A stretch of DNA of 64,000 nucleotides. Source: Daldinia sp. FL1419. Lineage: Eukaryota > Ascomycota > Sordariomycetes > Xylariales > Hypoxylaceae. Position 1 is the stretch's first letter. Every line of letters starts with the position of its first letter. Of the stretch, positions 60,184-64,000 are shown one piece after another. The translations under genes and the position numbers were made by a program. Under the pieces are notes generated by a model, which was not told the origin of the DNA, did not search any database, and was given only the letters and a program-made list of their open reading frames with translations. The stretch is taken from the NCBI GenBank assembly GCA_025201765.1, contig MU623344.1:434001-498000 (forward strand), in the 5' to 3' direction.

Positions 60184-60881
60184 TTTCGATACAGCTCGGT
60201 GCGTGGCACCTAAACAAGAAACCAAAGAAAAAGAGGCGTAATATTTCGTCCCGGAAGCATTGTGTCAGAGAATGATGTCCAAATAAAGAAGAATTCGGGT
60301 AATTACCGGCTTCTGTTCTGCAAATTTATTCCGCGATAGCACAGGGCTGCCTCAAGACTCAAGAATGGGAGGGGTACCATTGATAGAAACTTCATGTCTT
60401 GGTTATCTATGTTATTCGTTGCCGTAAAATAACTCGTCTGGCTAGTAGGAAATAATAGGCACACGTTTGCGGTTCTAGCCTTTAGGCATTACCGACACTA
60501 CCTTACTCCGCCTCATCAGTTCAGTCGTGTAGGCCGCTAATTAGGGGCTATGAGAATATACACATTTTACCGAGCCCCTGGAGGGGTGAATATATTTGTG
60601 TTTATCGAGCAAAGAGGGGGGGTTACTGCATGTTCACAATGGTTAACCAAACACTAATTTATTCTCCGGCTAGTAATGCTTAATCAAGGCATAGAAACTG
60701 TAAATACTCGGTAGACATGGGCAGCAAACGTAGGGAACACTTGGTGATTGGCGGAGCCAGTAATACCACTTTGAATATGAACTTGGGCTCATGTCAGATG
60801 TACACTTACAAAACATAAAGACGATTAACTTGTATCTTATAAACTTACATCTTTATACGTTTATCTGTGGTAATGTTTTAA
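60184..60881. other. Intergenic region between HIT and HET genes
   Basis: Contains the HIT promoter and the 3' side of the HET gene (both minus strand). No exon or RNA gene is supported. Confidence 0.5.
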
Positions 60882-62936
60882 CTAGATTATTTCGACTCTC
60901 CTTTTTTCTCTCTCGTTAGACCAGGAATCATAGTCATCAATTTCAAACATGCCGACTCGCGTATATACATCTTGTGTTGTATTCGTAGAACATACCAGCA
61001 ACAGAGCTAACCCGCACACTTCCGCGGTTGTCCCACGGATAGTTCTACCTCTTCCAAGTTGTAGAAACAATATATCTATCTTCGGCAGGCAGTGTGGACT
61101 ATGATCAAAGTAAACCAGCCCTCCAAGAGGTGGGTATACGCGGTATGCTTTGGGGCCCTCATCACCTGAAAACAAAGAGCCAGGTGCAAAGTCAGACTCA
61201 CTGACGGTTACGATAATCGACCAGCTTGATAAACCGATTGTTGCTCCGCTTACGCGTCCATAGGGATTCTTCCCGATCACGTTTGTACCGGTGCTATGAA
61301 GCTCTACAGGACAGGGACGTCTGAAGATATCGATTTTGATCATTTCGTTGAAAATTTTCCGGAGGCCCCAAATTTGCCCGCGGTGAGCCACAGGGCCGTC
61401 AAATGCCGCCCAAGACCAAGATGGAATGCCCTTAAAGGGTGTCTCTGGTGGCCATATTTCGTACACTTTGGGTAAAGGAAACTTGATGTGATGCTCCTCG
61501 AAGCTAGGGAACCACGTAAGCCCGACTAGTAAATCGCTCTTCCATAAACCAGCCAAATATTGGTCCCCGGGGTTGATGCGTTCCCATTCAGCGGCGAATC
61601 CAGCTAGCGCTGGAAGCCTATCTTCCGGGCGTGACAACAGACGGCATGAATACTGCTCTACACATATATACCAAGAGTTATAAAAGACAGAAACATGTGA
61701 AAGAGGGGGGGTGAGATCCTTCTTGCCCAATATTCCCGAAAACTGAATACATGATAGCTCTTGAGAATCAGATTCATCAACTTTATCTTTAAAGGACATT
61801 GCACGTTGATATTCCGAGGCTACAGCTTCTCTACATTCCCACATCAGCCCCTTTTTTGTATAGTGAACAATACGTGGAGACATATGCCTCTCTTGCAATA
61901 CCCAGGCACGAGTTTGCAAAGGACCTCTTAACTCTTGCATCATAGTAGCGACTACCGGCTGCATAGTGACAGTCAGCTCTGGTGTGGAACTTTTATCCTT
62001 ATATACTAATCGGACCGGTTTCAACTTTCTCGATTTGAAAAGTCCTTCACTCGAATCTTTGGCGTCAGAAGCAGCGATAGTCAATACCGCGTTCGCGTAT
62101 ATCGAATTCATCCTCGCACATTCTACCTCGAAATCAGTTTCGTCGTCCTGTACGATGCATAACGAATCAATCCAGAGATATCGGATGCCTAGTTGCCTGC
62201 AAGTTCTCACGGCGTCATAGAATGTCGGCGGTAGCCGATCTTCGCGAATGCCATTCATATTCTCTTGCAAGCTTTCTAAAGTCGTCTTCAAGGGTTGCTG
62301 TTGGCCCCAACAGTGACTCAGTGCGATGTAGGCAAGATTTTTGTCGTGCAAATTACTTGTTGAACAAAGACGAACGGCTTCGAATGTAGAGGGCACGCTA
62401 ACGTCCAAAAGTCGTTTAGGTGGTTCGGATATCACATTTCCTCGGCAAATCTTATGACTACTACGGCATTCCTCTAGCCAGGATCTTATAAGAGCGAAAG
62501 TAGCCGGGGAATCTGACTCGACTATCATATCATCCGGAGTAGAGTAGAAGGGCCTGAACATAGATCCGTTCGCATGGACCGTAAATGCTTGGTCAATTTG
62601 CTTATAGCAAAAGCCAAACTCAATCCGGAGGTTTCCGGGGCGAGGGCTGGCCAAACGAATCCCTTCGCAGTGGTCTGGATATTGTGAAAGGTACTTATCC
62701 GGGTCGTAAAACCCAATCCTGAGAGCGTCTTCTAATAGCAAGCAAAGACGACAACCTGCCGCTGCAGATAACTTTAGCTTCTCAAAAGCTTCACGGCCAT
62801 CAATTAGCCTATGATTTGTGACCGGTGCTCTGGGTCTCAAGTCGCTCAAATGCTGAAAGACCGCTGCAGGTATATTTTTGCAATTATTGCACAGTTTAGT
62901 ATATTCGTGCCCTGAGATTTTGAGCTCCGATCCCAT
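60882..62936 (-). CDS. HET-domain (heterokaryon incompatibility) protein
   Basis: Intronless, 684 aa, ATG at 62936 (MGSELKISGHEY). The N-terminus has a Cys pair (CNNCKNIP) and an AAGCRLCLLLEDAL segment, common before HET domains. The HET domain runs roughly residues 205-355: YIALSHCWGQ, LPPTFYDAVRTCRQLGIRYL, WIDSLCIVQDDE, ECARMNSIYANAVLTIAASD and, further on, LQTRAWVLQERHMSPRIVHY with LMWECRE. Later motifs (IPSWSWAAFDGPV) are also typical. HET domains trigger regulated death when genetically different hyphae fuse; many paralogues exist per genome, and the trigger of this one is unknown. The gene looks intact, unlike the NLR at 21-23 kb. Confidence 0.94.
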   Translation of the reverse strand: MGSELKISGHEYTKLCNNCKNIPAAVFQHLSDLRPRAPVTNHRLIDGREAFEKLKLSAAAGCRLCLLLEDALRIGFYDPDKYLSQYPDHCEGIRLASPRPGNLRIEFGFCYKQIDQAFTVHANGSMFRPFYSTPDDMIVESDSPATFALIRSWLEECRSSHKICRGNVISEPPKRLLDVSVPSTFEAVRLCSTSNLHDKNLAYIALSHCWGQQQPLKTTLESLQENMNGIREDRLPPTFYDAVRTCRQLGIRYLWIDSLCIVQDDETDFEVECARMNSIYANAVLTIAASDAKDSSEGLFKSRKLKPVRLVYKDKSSTPELTVTMQPVVATMMQELRGPLQTRAWVLQERHMSPRIVHYTKKGLMWECREAVASEYQRAMSFKDKVDESDSQELSCIQFSGILGKKDLTPPLSHVSVFYNSWYICVEQYSCRLLSRPEDRLPALAGFAAEWERINPGDQYLAGLWKSDLLVGLTWFPSFEEHHIKFPLPKVYEIWPPETPFKGIPSWSWAAFDGPVAHRGQIWGLRKIFNEMIKIDIFRRPCPVELHSTGTNVIGKNPYGRVSGATIGLSSWSIIVTVSESDFAPGSLFSGDEGPKAYRVYPPLGGLVYFDHSPHCLPKIDILFLQLGRGRTIRGTTAEVCGLALLLVCSTNTTQDVYTRVGMFEIDDYDSWSNEREKRRVEII

Positions 62937-64000
62937 GTTGGTATGGCTTCGGGTCTAGGTATGTAGGTGATGGTTAAAGCTAATTTATACGTAACTCGTT
63001 TAAAACTCTACTGTTTTCCTCTGAAAAAGCGTCGTTAGGAATAGTGCTATATGGTGATAAACTACCTAGATACTTGCCGATATAGAACATGGAACCGTAC
63101 CCGATGCCTTTTCGAAGGGGTAGAGAGGAGGCCTCGAGAGTAAGGCTCCCCGTGGCGGAGTCGGTCCAGTAATCATCTGTGGGCTAATCCGCTTATACCC
63201 CATCATCATATAATTTGTTTCCCCTTAGGCGGGCATTGTTAACTATGAAGGCAGTTTTCTAAGCCCACCTATTTATTGGAAGCCCGCCTCAGAGCCTTAG
63301 ACCTATCGTCCCATTAGCAACTGATCTTACCTTGATTCTCAAGTCTCACAACACCCGCATCAGGCAACGATATCGCGTTCTCGCATTTTATGCTACGAAT
63401 TATGCGGTTGAGCATGCGAACTACCCGTGAAGGGACTTCAGAGTATCTCGAGATAACGCATAATGTCTCATTTTCAAGGCACCTTGAAACCCAAGGGTAA
63501 TAAGGTGGTTCCTTTGGGAAAGTTTGTGTACTACGCGAAGAAGTTCGGGAATGCCGGGAGGATGGTGGCTCGTTTGAACCTGTATTTCGCTAAGTCTACA
63601 TTGAAAATTTCTGTTGGTGATATTATTTCGGAATTACGATTTGGTTTGTCGCGAGTGTGATGTGTGAACTTCTGTAGGAATATACGGGATATGCTAAGGT
63701 ACTCCGGGTTAGATCTATAAAAGTAGGTAATGCATAATACGGCGAATATAATGAAATCTGAGTAATTTCTATAGTTTATAGAAATGCCTAGTGCTCACAC
63801 ATGGGATGATTTCTACCCCGAAGCCGCCCACAGTCCCGATTTCACACTCGGCTACGGGGGTTTTACATCGGGACTCTTGTCTCCACATCGCCAACGTCGG
63901 GGGCTTTGGTGACAATGAGTATAGGTCCTATAGAACCAACATCAAATAAGAGTCATCCAAATTACTGATTTTAAGCCGTAAGCAACAATTAGCCGCAAAG
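62937..64000. other. Right-edge intergenic region
   Basis: Upstream of the HET gene, containing its promoter. Past 63200 there is nothing recognisable apart from one small plus-strand frame (63463-63660), which is listed separately. Confidence 0.45.
63463..63660 (+). CDS. Possible small ORF (65 aa), unrecognised
   Basis: Single open frame beginning MSHFQGTLKPKGNKVVPLGK, basic (about eleven Lys/Arg), one apolar stretch near LKISVGDIISELRFGL. I cannot connect it to a family and no splice structure is evident. It may be chance or an exon of a gene continuing past the window. Confidence 0.2.
   Translation: MSHFQGTLKPKGNKVVPLGKFVYYAKKFGNAGRMVARLNLYFAKSTLKISVGDIISELRFGLSRV

Noticed and set aside
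1..64000. tRNA, rRNA or CRISPR array
   Set aside because: I looked for TPsiC-like GGTTCGA strings with matching acceptor stems and for regular direct repeats with unique spacers and found none; the few GGTTCGA hits lie in spacers or exons without a cloverleaf.

Overview
This is a eukaryotic nuclear window from a filamentous ascomycete (Pezizomycotina). Three things show this. The genes carry many short introns (about 45-180 nt) with GT..AG ends and CTAAC/CTGAC-type branch sites. The families are fungal: vacuolar Pff1 protease, BBP, Atg22-like MFS, Zn2Cys6 factor, HET protein, MepA-type ammonium transporter, SERAC1-like/NB-ARC protein. There is also an extremely AT-rich island of the kind left by repeat-induced point mutation (RIP). 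I see no bacterial operons, rRNA, tRNA or CRISPR. The species cannot be named from the sequence alone.

Layout. 0.9-9.0 kb: three conserved genes on the minus strand, namely a vacuolar membrane M28 protease (PFF1), the branchpoint-binding protein (BBP/MSL5) and a Ure2-like glutathione transferase. 11.1-15.9 kb, plus strand: an atypical Rho-like GTPase and an Atg22-like transporter. 16.3-19.8 kb: a RIP-type AT-rich block made of two interleaved degenerate repeat families, followed by a 393-bp MITE with TA target duplication. 20.0-23.2 kb: a peroxisomal-type enoyl-CoA hydratase/isomerase, then a decayed hydrolase/NB-ARC/TPR (fungal NLR) pseudogene. 25.4-31.2 kb: a 1925-aa disordered protein. 31.7-37.4 kb: a small conserved-looking four-exon protein, a SAP/THO1-like protein, and an unknown gene with a suspicious in-frame stop. 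38.8-44.3 kb: a seven-beta-strand methyltransferase and a tricalbin-like C2 tether. 48.1-53.3 kb: a Zn2Cys6 factor and, convergent with it, an unknown six-exon Cys-rich protein. 54.1-62.9 kb, minus strand: ammonium transporter, HIT protein and HET protein. Long intergenic stretches (44.3-48.1, 55.8-59.5 kb) show no supportable gene.

Exon boundaries were worked out by hand. Each junction was checked for splice signals and frame, so every CDS length given adds up to whole codons unless stated otherwise. The housekeeping genes act in unrelated processes (vacuole, splicing, detoxification, autophagy/amino-acid efflux, nitrogen uptake, lipid/ER contact sites) and do not form a metabolic cluster. 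The accessory theme is allorecognition/innate-immunity type genes (broken NLR at 21-23 kb, intact HET at 61-63 kb) together with repeats. I found no convincing new multi-gene system. The most unusual items are the Cys-rich 842-aa protein, the CaaX-less Rho-like GTPase, the two-family RIP array and the dispersed intergenic TAGGTACCTA motif.
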